From assembly GCF_009882935.1 (NCBI RefSeq), contig NZ_WTVA01000002.1:335827-399826 (forward strand): DNA of 64,000 bases. Reading direction: 5' to 3'. Both the position numbers and the translations under genes were made by a program. This document shows, piece after piece, positions 7,698 through 16,352 of the stretch. Numbering within the stretch: position 1 is the stretch's first letter; the number at the start of each line of letters is the position of its first letter. The notes beneath the pieces were generated by a model, which was not told where the DNA came from, made no database searches, and was given only the letters and a program-made list of their open reading frames with translations. Source of the stretch: Sneathiella chungangensis (GTDB lineage: Bacteria; Pseudomonadota; Alphaproteobacteria; Sneathiellales; Sneathiellaceae).

Positions 7698-9758
7698 TCA
7701 GCCTCTTTTCATTTCAATATTGGCCTTGAAGGCGGCTCCGATTTCGGTTTCGAAGAACCGGACCATGGCCTCGACCACAGCCGGGTCATATTTTTCCGGG
7801 TTGTTCTTGAACACGCGCAACGCCTCATCGACACCGATCGCCTCGCGGTAGGATCTCGGTGAGATCCGGGCGATCAGAATATCCGCCATGCCAAGGATCC
7901 GGGCAGGCATGGCAATGTCCGCTTCCGTGAGGCCCTTGGGATACCCACTACCATCCAGCCGCTCGTTAATCTGCGTTACCGCATCCAGAACCTGTTTGTC
8001 CACATCCGCATTGGACAGGATCTTTTCCGACGTCAGGACATGACTTTGCATGATTTCCTGTTCCTTGGGGGTCAGGCGGGATTCCTTTTCCCGGATTTGA
8101 CGCGGAATGGAAATCTTGCCGATCTGCGATAGATGGGCGCCGGTATTGATTACCTTGACGACCTCTGCTGACAGGCCAAGTTCCGCTGAAATGTGATTGG
8201 CAAGCTGCGCCACCCGTAGTGAATGATCCGAAAGATAGGGGTCGTTCGCTTCCAGCATCTGCGAGAGGACGGTAATCGCCTTGCGGTCCATCTCTTCCTT
8301 TCGGCGCTGATACTTGACATATTCCGTAATGTCACTGCTGACCGTCACGATGCCGAGAAACGCACCCTCTTCATTCAGGAAACGGGATTTGGCGACGCGC
8401 AGGGTCCGGACACCGTCACGTGTTTCGATCTCGACAAACGCATTGACAGTCTGTTCCGTCGCGATGGCTTTGCGGTCGTGTTCGGCCAGGTCGCGCGCGG
8501 CCTTCTCGCCGAAAAGCTCCCGATCCGTTTTGCCGGGGATCGACCGGAGCGGGTAATCGGCAAGACGCGCGAGTGAGGGGTTCGCATAAATGTAGCGCCC
8601 TTCAGGGTCGGTCAGGCCGATCAGCTCGTCAATGGTGTTGTTGATGCTTCCCAGAAGCCGCCGCTGGGCATTGATCTGGGCAGCGAATTCCTTGTATTGA
8701 TGGGCAAGCGCCCGGGCATTCTGGCCTTTCAGCATCAACCAGATGACCGTTAGAATGGTAAAGATGATAACCAGAAAGCTGATGGCAAGTCCGACAACGA
8801 ACAAGTTGTAGGTCCGAAGGGAGGCAAGCGCCTCGCTACTGTCGACCTGCTGGAATACAACGAGATTGGTCCCATCGACAAGGGCGCCGGATGAATAGAA
8901 GCTGTTGCCGCTACTGTCCGTGGTTTCACGAAAGCCGATGGCATCCGGCGCAATGCCGGCATCGGCCGTCGCTGAAACGTAGGGTGGCTTTCCGGGAAAC
9001 AGTTCGAAATACTTGCCGCCCGTTTCCTGATATAGCCGCGTCACGTGCTCACTGCTGCTATATGGCGATGGTTTCAGGAAGTCCGACAGCGCATCTGAAG
9101 CCGGGACGGTGAGCAGAAGAATGCCGACGACATCGGCAGTGTTATCAGTCGGATTGCTTTGCGCCGCCCGGATTGGCAGTAAAAAATCGAATACCAGACC
9201 GGCATTACCAGCCCGGATCGGCAGGAGCCTGATTTCCGCCCTGTCATATTGCTCCTGTGCTTCGGCCCGTTGATCTTCCGTCAACGCTGGCGCGCCGCCC
9301 GAGGCGAGATAGGCGCGACCATCCCGGCCAATCAGATACGCACCGATCAATCCATCCTGGTTGGCGAAATTGGTAAAGGCGTTTTGCATATAGGGAAGCT
9401 GTTCGTTCAGCGATCTAGGTAACTTCCCGCCACCGGCGATGTTTATTTCCGTTGCAAACAACTGGAACAATTCATTGCCGGCAATCCTGTTGGAATCCTC
9501 AACCGTGCTGGCGAGCCAGGTTTCTATCACCTGTGCCTTACCGGCGGCGCTGATATCCAGCCGCTTTTGCAGCTCGCCAACCAGTTCCTGTTTGCGGGAC
9601 TGGATTGCATAATCGCCAACGAAGTAGCCGAGGACCGCCAGCACGACAAAAAATAATGCCGCAAATTTCCAGGGTGCCTTGCGGATCAGGCTGCTGTCAT
9701 CGGGGGCGTTGCCGGACAGGAATGAATTCAACTCAAACTTCAGCGTCGCGTCAGTCAT
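7698..9758 (-). CDS. Membrane protein with periplasmic sensor, PAS and degenerate HD-GYP domain (1)
   Basis: 686 aa. Transmembrane segments at about residues 32-50 and 319-342 flank a periplasmic region of roughly 265 residues that looks like a Cache-type sensor. A PAS domain (about 370-490) and an HD-GYP domain (about 500-670) follow. The first His (DHSLRVA) and the DGSGYP loop (D602) remain. The HD dyad is replaced by S544-Q545 (AHLSQIGKI), and the HHE before the GYP loop reads I597-N598-E599. It is therefore unlikely to hydrolyse c-di-GMP and is better seen as a receptor or relay. The ATG at 9758 overlaps the stop of the upstream protease-like gene (ATGACTGA) and has AGGGGA upstream, implying coupled translation. 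It is last in the secretion operon. Confidence 0.85.
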   Translation of the reverse strand: MTDATLKFELNSFLSGNAPDDSSLIRKAPWKFAALFFVVLAVLGYFVGDYAIQSRKQELVGELQKRLDISAAGKAQVIETWLASTVEDSNRIAGNELFQLFATEINIAGGGKLPRSLNEQLPYMQNAFTNFANQDGLIGAYLIGRDGRAYLASGGAPALTEDQRAEAQEQYDRAEIRLLPIRAGNAGLVFDFLLPIRAAQSNPTDNTADVVGILLLTVPASDALSDFLKPSPYSSSEHVTRLYQETGGKYFELFPGKPPYVSATADAGIAPDAIGFRETTDSSGNSFYSSGALVDGTNLVVFQQVDSSEALASLRTYNLFVVGLAISFLVIIFTILTVIWLMLKGQNARALAHQYKEFAAQINAQRRLLGSINNTIDELIGLTDPEGRYIYANPSLARLADYPLRSIPGKTDRELFGEKAARDLAEHDRKAIATEQTVNAFVEIETRDGVRTLRVAKSRFLNEEGAFLGIVTVSSDITEYVKYQRRKEEMDRKAITVLSQMLEANDPYLSDHSLRVAQLANHISAELGLSAEVVKVINTGAHLSQIGKISIPRQIREKESRLTPKEQEIMQSHVLTSEKILSNADVDKQVLDAVTQINERLDGSGYPKGLTEADIAMPARILGMADILIARISPRSYREAIGVDEALRVFKNNPEKYDPAVVEAMVRFFETEIGAAFKANIEMKRG

Positions 9759-10467
9759 TTTTCTCGTCCCCTGAGGCTTCTTGCGCAACCAGGAAATCTT
9801 TCGGAATATGCGCCCATCTTCTCTTTTCATTTACCGAATAGAGCGGCACATAATAATTCACGAGGCGTTCCTCCAGAATTGTGTCGTTTAGACTGTCAAG
9901 AACGTAGCGTTTTCCTCGCAGGCTGACACTTAAGACGGCATGGTCCTTGTTCCGGAGAACATCGTTGGCGACAACGATCCGCATGGAATCCGGATCAAAC
10001 CCGAGCTCTTTCAGGCTTACATATTTCATAATCGCGAAATCGCGGGACCTGCCGCCATTCGAAAGGAATTGAAGAGGCGTGGCCCAGTCATCACTTGTAG
10101 CCGCCGCATCCTCTTCCTGGATATGTTTCCAGCCATTCAGGAAACGGTTTATTTCCTGCAACTGCGCGCGCCTGTTAGTCCGTTGCAATTCAGCAATTTT
10201 GGTTCGCCACAAGGTCATTTGCTGCGACTGGCAGTCTTCAATGCGGTCATCGCATTTGGATGCCGCTTTGGCCAGTTCGGGAAAACTTGACATTACCTCC
10301 AGCCAGCGCGGCAGGGCGGCAAGATTGTCGGACGATATTTCGACCATGCCGAACAATCCCTCCTCCGTTACTTCGGCGCGGGCAGGCGCGCCGGCGACGG
10401 TCCCGAACAGGAAGAAGGCGGAGAATAGGGCCAGAGATATCCGTTTATGTCCTGCGAAAATGCGCAT
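9751..10467 (-). CDS. LapG-like transglutaminase-fold protease homologue lacking the catalytic Cys
   Basis: A 238-aa exported member of the bacterial transglutaminase-like cysteine proteinases (BTLCP, LapG family), with an N-terminal signal (about residues 9-31, ending APARAE). Aligning with its paralogue at 16353-17048, His176 (KDHAVLSV) and Asp191 (YVLDSL) are kept with identical spacing. The nucleophile position is Ser141 (codon 10045-10047) and the segment reads GGRSRDFA where active members have GDCEDYA. The flanking Asp and Glu, which bind calcium in characterised LapG proteins, are both Arg. This is probably a catalytically dead decoy, inhibitor or adaptor. Its start overlaps the HlyD stop by one base (TGATG), and the HD-GYP gene overlaps its end. 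Confidence 0.86.
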   Translation of the reverse strand: MRIFAGHKRISLALFSAFFLFGTVAGAPARAEVTEEGLFGMVEISSDNLAALPRWLEVMSSFPELAKAASKCDDRIEDCQSQQMTLWRTKIAELQRTNRRAQLQEINRFLNGWKHIQEEDAAATSDDWATPLQFLSNGGRSRDFAIMKYVSLKELGFDPDSMRIVVANDVLRNKDHAVLSVSLRGKRYVLDSLNDTILEERLVNYYVPLYSVNEKRRWAHIPKDFLVAQEASGDEKND

Positions 10468-11795
10468 CAGCGTTCCCTCAGGGCCGTATCCCGGGTTTTC
10501 AGGATCGGCTTCAGAATATAGTCGAGCACCGTTTTATGCCCGGTGAGGATATCGACGGAGGCGACCATTCCCGGAATGATCGGGTAGGTATTTTCCCCGC
10601 GTTTCAGGTAGTTCTGATCGGTGCGGACAATGATTTGATAATAGCTTTCGCCCGATTTTTCGTCGACGATCGTATCGGCGCTGATCCGTTCCAGTTTTGC
10701 CGGCAGACCGCCGTAAATCGAATAATCATAGGCCGTGATTTTGACGGTTGCTTCCTGTCCCGGACGCAAAAATGCGATGTCCGACGGCCGGATATTCGCC
10801 TCCACAAGAAGGGTATCGTCGATGGGGACTATTTCTATGATATCCTGTCCCGGCTTCACGACACCCCCGATGGTTTGAATCTTCACATCCTTGACTTCGC
10901 CGGCGACGGGAGAGCGTACGTCTGTTCTGGCCACCCGGTCCTTGACGCCGAGGATTGCCTGCCGGGCCGCTTCATAGTCGGCGCGAACCTGGCTGAGTTC
11001 CTGAGCGGCGCCGCTCTTGAAACTCAGGATTTTCTCCTCGATACGCTGATTTGCCTCCTTCAGCGCCCCCTCGACCCTCGGCAAGGAGAGTTCGGAGGCG
11101 GAAATCTGTCCGCGCAGATCGTTGACCTCTCGCCTCAATTTCAGAGAATCGACCTTTGGAACGATGCCCTTTTTGACAAGTGGTTCGGTAATTTCCATTT
11201 CCTCATTTGCCAACGCAAGACTGGCCCGCAATTGTCTTAGTCGTCCATTGATCTCTGCAATCTCCTGCTGGCGCTGTTGCGCCTGCTGTCGCAGAATCTG
11301 GATTTGCGATTGCAATTCTGCTTGTCTTGCGTTGAACAGGTTCTGCTCGCGAACCGTTATGTCCTTGCGCTCGGCCAGCAATTCCGCGGGGAAGGTCAAC
11401 GGCTCGCCCGTCGCTTCCGCTTCAAGACGGGCAATGCGTCCCATCAGGTTTAGGTAGTTGGATTCAATTTCCCCGGCGCGCGAGGCAAACCCCGTATCGT
11501 CAATCCGAAGAATAATCTGGCCCTTCTCGACGATATCTCCTTCATGCACGAGCAGTTCACGAAGAATGCCGCCTTCCAGATTCTGGATAATCTGTACCTG
11601 GCTGGACGGAATTACCTTGCCATCGCCCCGCGTTACTTCATCGAGAACGGCATTGCTTGCCCAGAAATAGCCGACGACGAAGAAGGCGACGATGCCAAAT
11701 AACAGCATATATGCGCGCGGATGCGGTCCCTGCAATTTAGCGGCAACGACATCCGACGCGAAATCCGAGTCATCCCATTTGAGGTTTGTCGACAT
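10467..11795 (-). CDS. HlyD-family type I secretion periplasmic adaptor (LapC-like)
   Basis: A 442-aa membrane fusion protein that links the inner-membrane ABC exporter to TolC. It has one N-terminal transmembrane helix (about residues 29-48, LLFGIVAFFVVGYFWA), a biotinyl-lipoyl half-motif EGGILRELLVHEGDIVEKGQ, a long coiled-coil region (about 125-285, rich in Gln/Glu/Arg), and the C-terminal beta-barrel segment with VRSPVAGEV and LVEANI. The order and length match HlyD/LapC/PrtE. It begins 2 nt after the stop of the ATPase gene and its stop shares a base with the next start, so it is an internal gene of a tight operon. Confidence 0.95.
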   Translation of the reverse strand: MSTNLKWDDSDFASDVVAAKLQGPHPRAYMLLFGIVAFFVVGYFWASNAVLDEVTRGDGKVIPSSQVQIIQNLEGGILRELLVHEGDIVEKGQIILRIDDTGFASRAGEIESNYLNLMGRIARLEAEATGEPLTFPAELLAERKDITVREQNLFNARQAELQSQIQILRQQAQQRQQEIAEINGRLRQLRASLALANEEMEITEPLVKKGIVPKVDSLKLRREVNDLRGQISASELSLPRVEGALKEANQRIEEKILSFKSGAAQELSQVRADYEAARQAILGVKDRVARTDVRSPVAGEVKDVKIQTIGGVVKPGQDIIEIVPIDDTLLVEANIRPSDIAFLRPGQEATVKITAYDYSIYGGLPAKLERISADTIVDEKSGESYYQIIVRTDQNYLKRGENTYPIIPGMVASVDILTGHKTVLDYILKPILKTRDTALRER

Positions 11796-11797
11796 CG

Positions 11798-14158
11798 TTA
11801 TTCCCTCGTCCCGCGAACCGTCGGTTTGCCGACCGTCGCCGTTACCGACTTGGTGGTATTTTTGCCGCTCTGGCCAAGTTTCAGGATTTCATCACGCGGT
11901 CCATCGGCGGCAACCTTGCCGTTCCCGAGGACGATAATGCGGTCGACCAGCGAGAACAGGGACGTACGATGGGTGACCAGAAGGACCGTTTTACCCTCCA
12001 TATAATTCTTCAGGCGGGCGATCAGCCGGCGTTCGGAATTGAGATCCATCGAACTTGTCGGCTCGTCCAGCATCAAGATCGGCGGATTGGGCAGGAAAGC
12101 GCGGGCAAGGCCAATCGCTTGCCGCTGCCCGCCGGACATCGTCGCGCCTTTCTCGCCGACATGCAGGTCGTAACCGTGCGGATGTTTGCTGATGAAGTCA
12201 TGAACGCCGGAGAGCTTGGCCGCATTCAGGATCATTTCGTCATCCGCCTGTGGATGCCCCATGGTTATATTCTGGCGCACCGTGGCCTGGAAAAGCGTGA
12301 TGTCCTGCATCACGCTGCCGATGCTCCGGCGGATGTCGGAAGGGTCAATCTGGCGGATATCCGTCCCGTCAATCAGAACGGCACCTTCATCCGGTTCGTA
12401 GAGATTTATGAGTAAGCGGGAGATTGTCGTCTTGCCGGATCCGACCGGGCCGATAATGCCGACTTTCTCACCGGCGCGGATCTTGAAGGACACGTTGTTG
12501 AGCGAGGGCAGGTCGCTTCCCGGATATTTGAATGTCACGTCCTTGAATTCGATATCTCCGCGAATGTTTGGACGGCTGAGTTGCCGCTTTTCCGCCCCTC
12601 TTTCCACCGGCAGGGACATGATTTTGTTAAGCCCTTTCAGCGCGACCATCGCCTGATTGAGGCGGGTCAGCAGGCCTGCGATCTGGCCAAGGGGCGCCAT
12701 CGTTCGGCCGGTCAGAATGGTGCAGGCTATCAAGGCGCCGACGGTTATGCTCGAATCCGGCTCGCCCATCAGGATAACGCCGTAAACGACGACGCCGACG
12801 GTCACGAGCTGCATCGCAGCGGCGGAAAGATTGATGCCGAGGCCCGCGAAAAACCGTGCTGCGACGCTTGTTTGCGCCGTCTTGCCGACGAAGCGTTCCC
12901 ACTCCTTCTGCATGTGTCCTTCGATCCCCATGCTTTTCACCGTATCCAGGGCGGAGATCGTTTCGATGATCACGCCATGTTTCTGCGCTGCCTCTTCCGA
13001 AGTCTTGGCGACGGCGCGACGCATGGGCCATTGCAGGAAGAGCCCGACAAACAACACGATCGGGATCGCCACGGCGGGAACAATGAAGAGAGGGCCACCA
13101 ATCAGATATATGATAAACAGGAAAATCGCGAGAAACGGCAGATCGACCAGCGCTGTCACGGTAACCGAGGTGAAAAAATCACGAAGGGTTTCGAATTCGC
13201 GCAGGTGGTTGGCGAATGCGCCGGCGGAGGCCGGACGTGCCTTGACCTGCAGATTGAGGACCTGCTCGAATATCCGGCTTGATAAAAGGATATCCGCGCG
13301 CTTTCCGGCATTGTCCACGAAATAGGCCCGCAGGGTCTTTAGCAAAAGATCGAAACCGATGACGGTGATGACGCCGATGGCCAGCACCCAGAGGGTCTCG
13401 AGCGCCCGGTTGGGAACAACCCGGTCATACACATTCATGATGAAAAGCGGGCTCGCGAGCGCGAAGCTGTTGATTAGGAAGGCAGCGATAAGAACCTGTA
13501 CAAAGGTCGGCCAGAATTGCCACATCGTTCCCCAGAACCAGGAGCCGGTCCGCTGCAGCAGCTTTTCGTCCTTATCGACACGGTATTTGAAATTCGGCCG
13601 GGTAAGGATGGCGTAGCCGACGTATAGGTCTTCCAGTTCCTTGAGCGGCAGGCTGTCCGTGCCTTCGCCCGTCTCCGGGAAAATAACTTTTGCCCTGCCG
13701 TTGTCCCGCTCCAGCAGCACGCACGCGCGGCGACCGTTCAAAAGGATGACGCAGGGCAGGACAACGTCGGGAATATTTTCAAGCTTGCGGTTGGTGATGC
13801 GCGCGCTGATGCCCACCCGTTCGGCGGCGCGCACGAAAAGAGACGGCGTAAGCTTGTTGTCTTCAAGCGGCAGACCATAGATCAGCGCATCCGGTGTGCG
13901 TGGATCGTCAAACAACTTGGTGAGAGCGGCCAGACAGCCGAGGAGGGGGTCCTGATCGGCGCGCGTCACTTCGGAAAGGTTTATCTGCCAGTCGGCCGCA
14001 TTTTCAGTTTCGCCGCTTTCCACCGGTTCCGACGGCGGCCGGCTATCACGGGCGATCGTATCCTTTTCGACCTTCGTCGCATCGCCCCCTTTCGATACGA
14101 AAAGGTCTTCAGCGGCCTCGATGTCCAGAGTAACGGGATTGCGCGAATTTTCGTTCAC
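11798..14158 (-). CDS. Type I secretion ABC exporter, LapB/LssB type with degenerate C39-like domain
   Basis: A 786-aa exporter. The N-terminal region (about residues 60-190) resembles a peptidase C39-like domain whose usual catalytic Cys is absent, as in LapB-type exporters of large RTX adhesins. Six membrane helices follow (about 220-480), then a nucleotide-binding domain with GPVGSGKTT, MSGGQRQ, ILMLDEPTSSMD and the THR switch His. The GTG at 14158 is preferred over GTG 14206: AAGGA sits 7 nt ahead of it, and it overlaps by four bases (GTGA) with a small upstream ORF. It leads the order exporter, HlyD, pseudo-protease, HD-GYP protein. The substrate is not in this window. Confidence 0.94.
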   Translation of the reverse strand: MNENSRNPVTLDIEAAEDLFVSKGGDATKVEKDTIARDSRPPSEPVESGETENAADWQINLSEVTRADQDPLLGCLAALTKLFDDPRTPDALIYGLPLEDNKLTPSLFVRAAERVGISARITNRKLENIPDVVLPCVILLNGRRACVLLERDNGRAKVIFPETGEGTDSLPLKELEDLYVGYAILTRPNFKYRVDKDEKLLQRTGSWFWGTMWQFWPTFVQVLIAAFLINSFALASPLFIMNVYDRVVPNRALETLWVLAIGVITVIGFDLLLKTLRAYFVDNAGKRADILLSSRIFEQVLNLQVKARPASAGAFANHLREFETLRDFFTSVTVTALVDLPFLAIFLFIIYLIGGPLFIVPAVAIPIVLFVGLFLQWPMRRAVAKTSEEAAQKHGVIIETISALDTVKSMGIEGHMQKEWERFVGKTAQTSVAARFFAGLGINLSAAAMQLVTVGVVVYGVILMGEPDSSITVGALIACTILTGRTMAPLGQIAGLLTRLNQAMVALKGLNKIMSLPVERGAEKRQLSRPNIRGDIEFKDVTFKYPGSDLPSLNNVSFKIRAGEKVGIIGPVGSGKTTISRLLINLYEPDEGAVLIDGTDIRQIDPSDIRRSIGSVMQDITLFQATVRQNITMGHPQADDEMILNAAKLSGVHDFISKHPHGYDLHVGEKGATMSGGQRQAIGLARAFLPNPPILMLDEPTSSMDLNSERRLIARLKNYMEGKTVLLVTHRTSLFSLVDRIIVLGNGKVAADGPRDEILKLGQSGKNTTKSVTATVGKPTVRGTRE

Positions 14159-14337
14159 AGATTTGTCCTTGTCATTAACCGGCTCAGCCTGTCGGGCGTA
14201 TCGCACATATACTCTGCGAATTCGCCGGCAGGCCGGAGCAGGTCAGATGGCATCCGCCGCTTCATTTTAATGCCTGAAATCATGATGTCGTCCCGTCCGA
14301 GCCTCTCCGTAAAATCCGGCTTTTTCATGATCTGCAT
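14155..14337 (-). CDS. Possible small coupled ORF upstream of the type I exporter
   Basis: A 60-codon ORF whose TGA stop overlaps the exporter GTG start in a GTGA junction, a typical sign of translational coupling. The product is basic and Met-rich (MKRRMPSDLLRPAGEFAEYM in its middle), with no membrane segment or known motif. A GTGGA lies 5 nt ahead of its first ATG; a second ATG follows three codons later. It may be a leader peptide that sets expression of the secretion operon, or chance. Confidence rests mainly on the overlap and the strong RBS placement for the next gene. Confidence 0.35.
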   Translation of the reverse strand: MQIMKKPDFTERLGRDDIMISGIKMKRRMPSDLLRPAGEFAEYMCDTPDRLSRLMTRTNL

Positions 14338-14950
14338 TCAAAGTCCACTGTAGCCGAATGATTAAAAATTTCCGAGCCGTTACCCTTTTCCGGCCATTTC
14401 GATGAATCCGTCGGTCCCTCCACGTTAAAGCATTGACGATATTGAACGCTAATTTCGTGAAAATGCAGTTAACATACTGACAAAAGCAGCCTTTTTAAAA
14501 ATCTTATCATGCGCGGCCATAGGCTGCAAAAAAGCCAAATCTGCCCGTATCACGGGTGATCAGATTGTAAATATATAAGAATAATTGCGGGCTTTCGTCC
14601 CAACTTTCAACAAAAATTAACCATGAATTACCGCAATGTGACGTGCTGCTGCTGTATCCGCCGCCGCTGAACCGTTGTTTGGCTGCCAGAAAAATCATGC
14701 AAGGCTCTGTTTTAATTTAGAAGTTGCGTCGTCAGCTATATCTCTGTTGTATTTTAGACACAGCATATCCGGCTCCCCATGATTTTTCCGCCGCCTGCGG
14801 TCTTATAAAGTTGATTGATAGCGGAAAGAGCGCGTACATTACCGGCGAATGAAAACAGGTTTTGATCGGTTCATTTGTTATAAGTCTGGCAAATATGAGT
14901 GGGGTTGAATATTTGTGTGGTCGACGAAATGGACCTGATGGGAGAGGGGC
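14338..14950. promoter_or_regulatory. Divergent promoter region between the secretion operon and tolC
   Basis: About 610 bp without a convincing gene, clearly richer in A+T than the flanks. It holds an imperfect hairpin at 14538-14566 (outer arms AATCTG and CAGATT, inner arms CCCGT and ACGGG). It also has a near-CtrA box at 14617-14631: TTAA, seven bases, then TTAC, containing the TTAACCAT half-site form. A short ORF at 14507-14698 is not persuasive. Promoters for both directions presumably lie here, but no clear -35/-10 pair stands out. Confidence 0.4.
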
Positions 14951-16294
14951 ATGATGCTTAGAAACCGTGCGGTAAAGACGAAAAATGTTCTTTCCGCCAG
15001 TATTCTAACAGCTGTATTCGGTAGCTTTCTTGCGGTGGGGGCCGCGCAGTCTGAAACGTTGAATGAAGCCGTACAGCAAACAGTTTCGACCTATCCCGAA
15101 ATTGCAGAAGCCTCGGCAAACCGCCGGGCGGTGGATCAGGAACTTGAACAGGCCAAAGGCCTTTATCTACCCTCCCTCGATCTGGAAGCCGGAATCGGCT
15201 ACGAATGGACCGACACGGTTACCATCGATAACGAGGATCTCCGCCGGACAGAGTCAAGCTTGCTGCTGGTTCAGACCCTGTATGATGGCGGGTTCAGAAG
15301 CGCGGAAGTCGATCGTCAGGGCAACCGGGTCGATAGCGCCGCCTACCGCGTGAAGGAGCGGGCGGAAGCGATTGCGCTCGATGCTGTTCGGGCATATCTG
15401 GATACACTGCGTAGTCTCGAAATTGTCGAACTTGCCAAAGAAAATGTTGAAAAACATCGTCGTACCTTGAATGAGATTCAAGATCGCGTTCGGGCGGGAC
15501 AAAGTGGCATTGGTGACGATCAGCAGGCGCTGGCTCGGCTTGCCGCCGCGGAAGATACGCTGGTTGAAACCATGCGGGCTCTGGATGACGCGGAAATCAC
15601 CTATCTCCGGGTTGTCGGCGCTCAGCCTGTCAATCTTGAACTGCCGGTTTTTCAGGACGGCGTGCTTCCCGATAATATCGACGATATCGTCGCGCTTGCG
15701 CTTGAGAATAACCCGGATATCCTGTTTGCCTCGTCAGACATAAAAACATCCGAAGCCGAAATCCGCGCGACCCAGGCAAGTTATTATCCAACGGTAAATC
15801 TTGAGGTTGGCGCCTCCGCCGATAACAATCTGGACGGTGTGGAAGGTCATAATGATGACTTCCTTGCGATGCTTCGGCTGCGCTACAACCTGTACCGCGG
15901 CGGCATTGATGAGGGCCGCGAGAAAGAGGCGATAGCCCGCAAGGCGGAAACGGAACAGCGGAAACTCCGGTTCGAACGGCTTGTTGAAGAGGAGGTCCGG
16001 CGGAGCTGGAGCGCCCTCGCACGGTCGGAAGCGCGAGCCGAAGTTCTGGCCGCGGCTGTTGTCGCCAACCGGGAAGTCGCATCTACCTATCGCCAGGAAT
16101 TTGAAATCGGCCAGCGGGATCTTCTGGATCTTCTGGATGCGGATAACGAGCTTTTCAATTCGCGCACATCGTTGGTGACCGTTGAATATGCGGTCCGGTT
16201 TGCAAAATACCGTCTGCTCGCCACCATGGGCACGCTCAACAGCACACTCGGCGTTACCCTGCCGCAGGAAGCGACGTTGCCTGGTAAAGGCTAA
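14951..16294 (+). CDS. tolC: TolC-family outer membrane channel
   Basis: A 447-aa outer-membrane efflux protein with a cleavable signal (to about residue 35, VGAAQSETL) and two tandem OEP repeats. Each begins with a helical segment on the pattern of LNEAVQQTVSTYPEIAEA and IVALALENNPDILFASSD. The second repeat carries ATQASYYPTVNLEVGAS and LRYNLYRGG, characteristic of TolC. It should form the outer-membrane part of the type I exporter encoded divergently. GGGAGAGGGG precedes the ATG at 14951; an adjacent ATG at 14954 is possible. Confidence 0.94.
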   Translation: MMLRNRAVKTKNVLSASILTAVFGSFLAVGAAQSETLNEAVQQTVSTYPEIAEASANRRAVDQELEQAKGLYLPSLDLEAGIGYEWTDTVTIDNEDLRRTESSLLLVQTLYDGGFRSAEVDRQGNRVDSAAYRVKERAEAIALDAVRAYLDTLRSLEIVELAKENVEKHRRTLNEIQDRVRAGQSGIGDDQQALARLAAAEDTLVETMRALDDAEITYLRVVGAQPVNLELPVFQDGVLPDNIDDIVALALENNPDILFASSDIKTSEAEIRATQASYYPTVNLEVGASADNNLDGVEGHNDDFLAMLRLRYNLYRGGIDEGREKEAIARKAETEQRKLRFERLVEEEVRRSWSALARSEARAEVLAAAVVANREVASTYRQEFEIGQRDLLDLLDADNELFNSRTSLVTVEYAVRFAKYRLLATMGTLNSTLGVTLPQEATLPGKG

Positions 16295-16352
16295 CTAGTA
16301 TCAAAATTCGAAATGGCTTAGCCGGTGTCTTATGACGAGTGGCTTTTTCAGC

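Noticed and set aside
10260-11240. Long plus-strand ORF (326 codons) across the HlyD and protease-like genes
   Set aside because: Antisense to two well-supported genes; composition is that of a shadow frame.
14507-14698. 63-codon minus-strand ORF in the divergent region
   Set aside because: No RBS, aromatic/Ser-rich product without motif; not distinguishable from chance.
14338-14950. c-di-GMP (GEMM) riboswitch ahead of tolC or the exporter
   Set aside because: Looked for because of the signalling context, but the conserved GEMM sequence blocks are absent.
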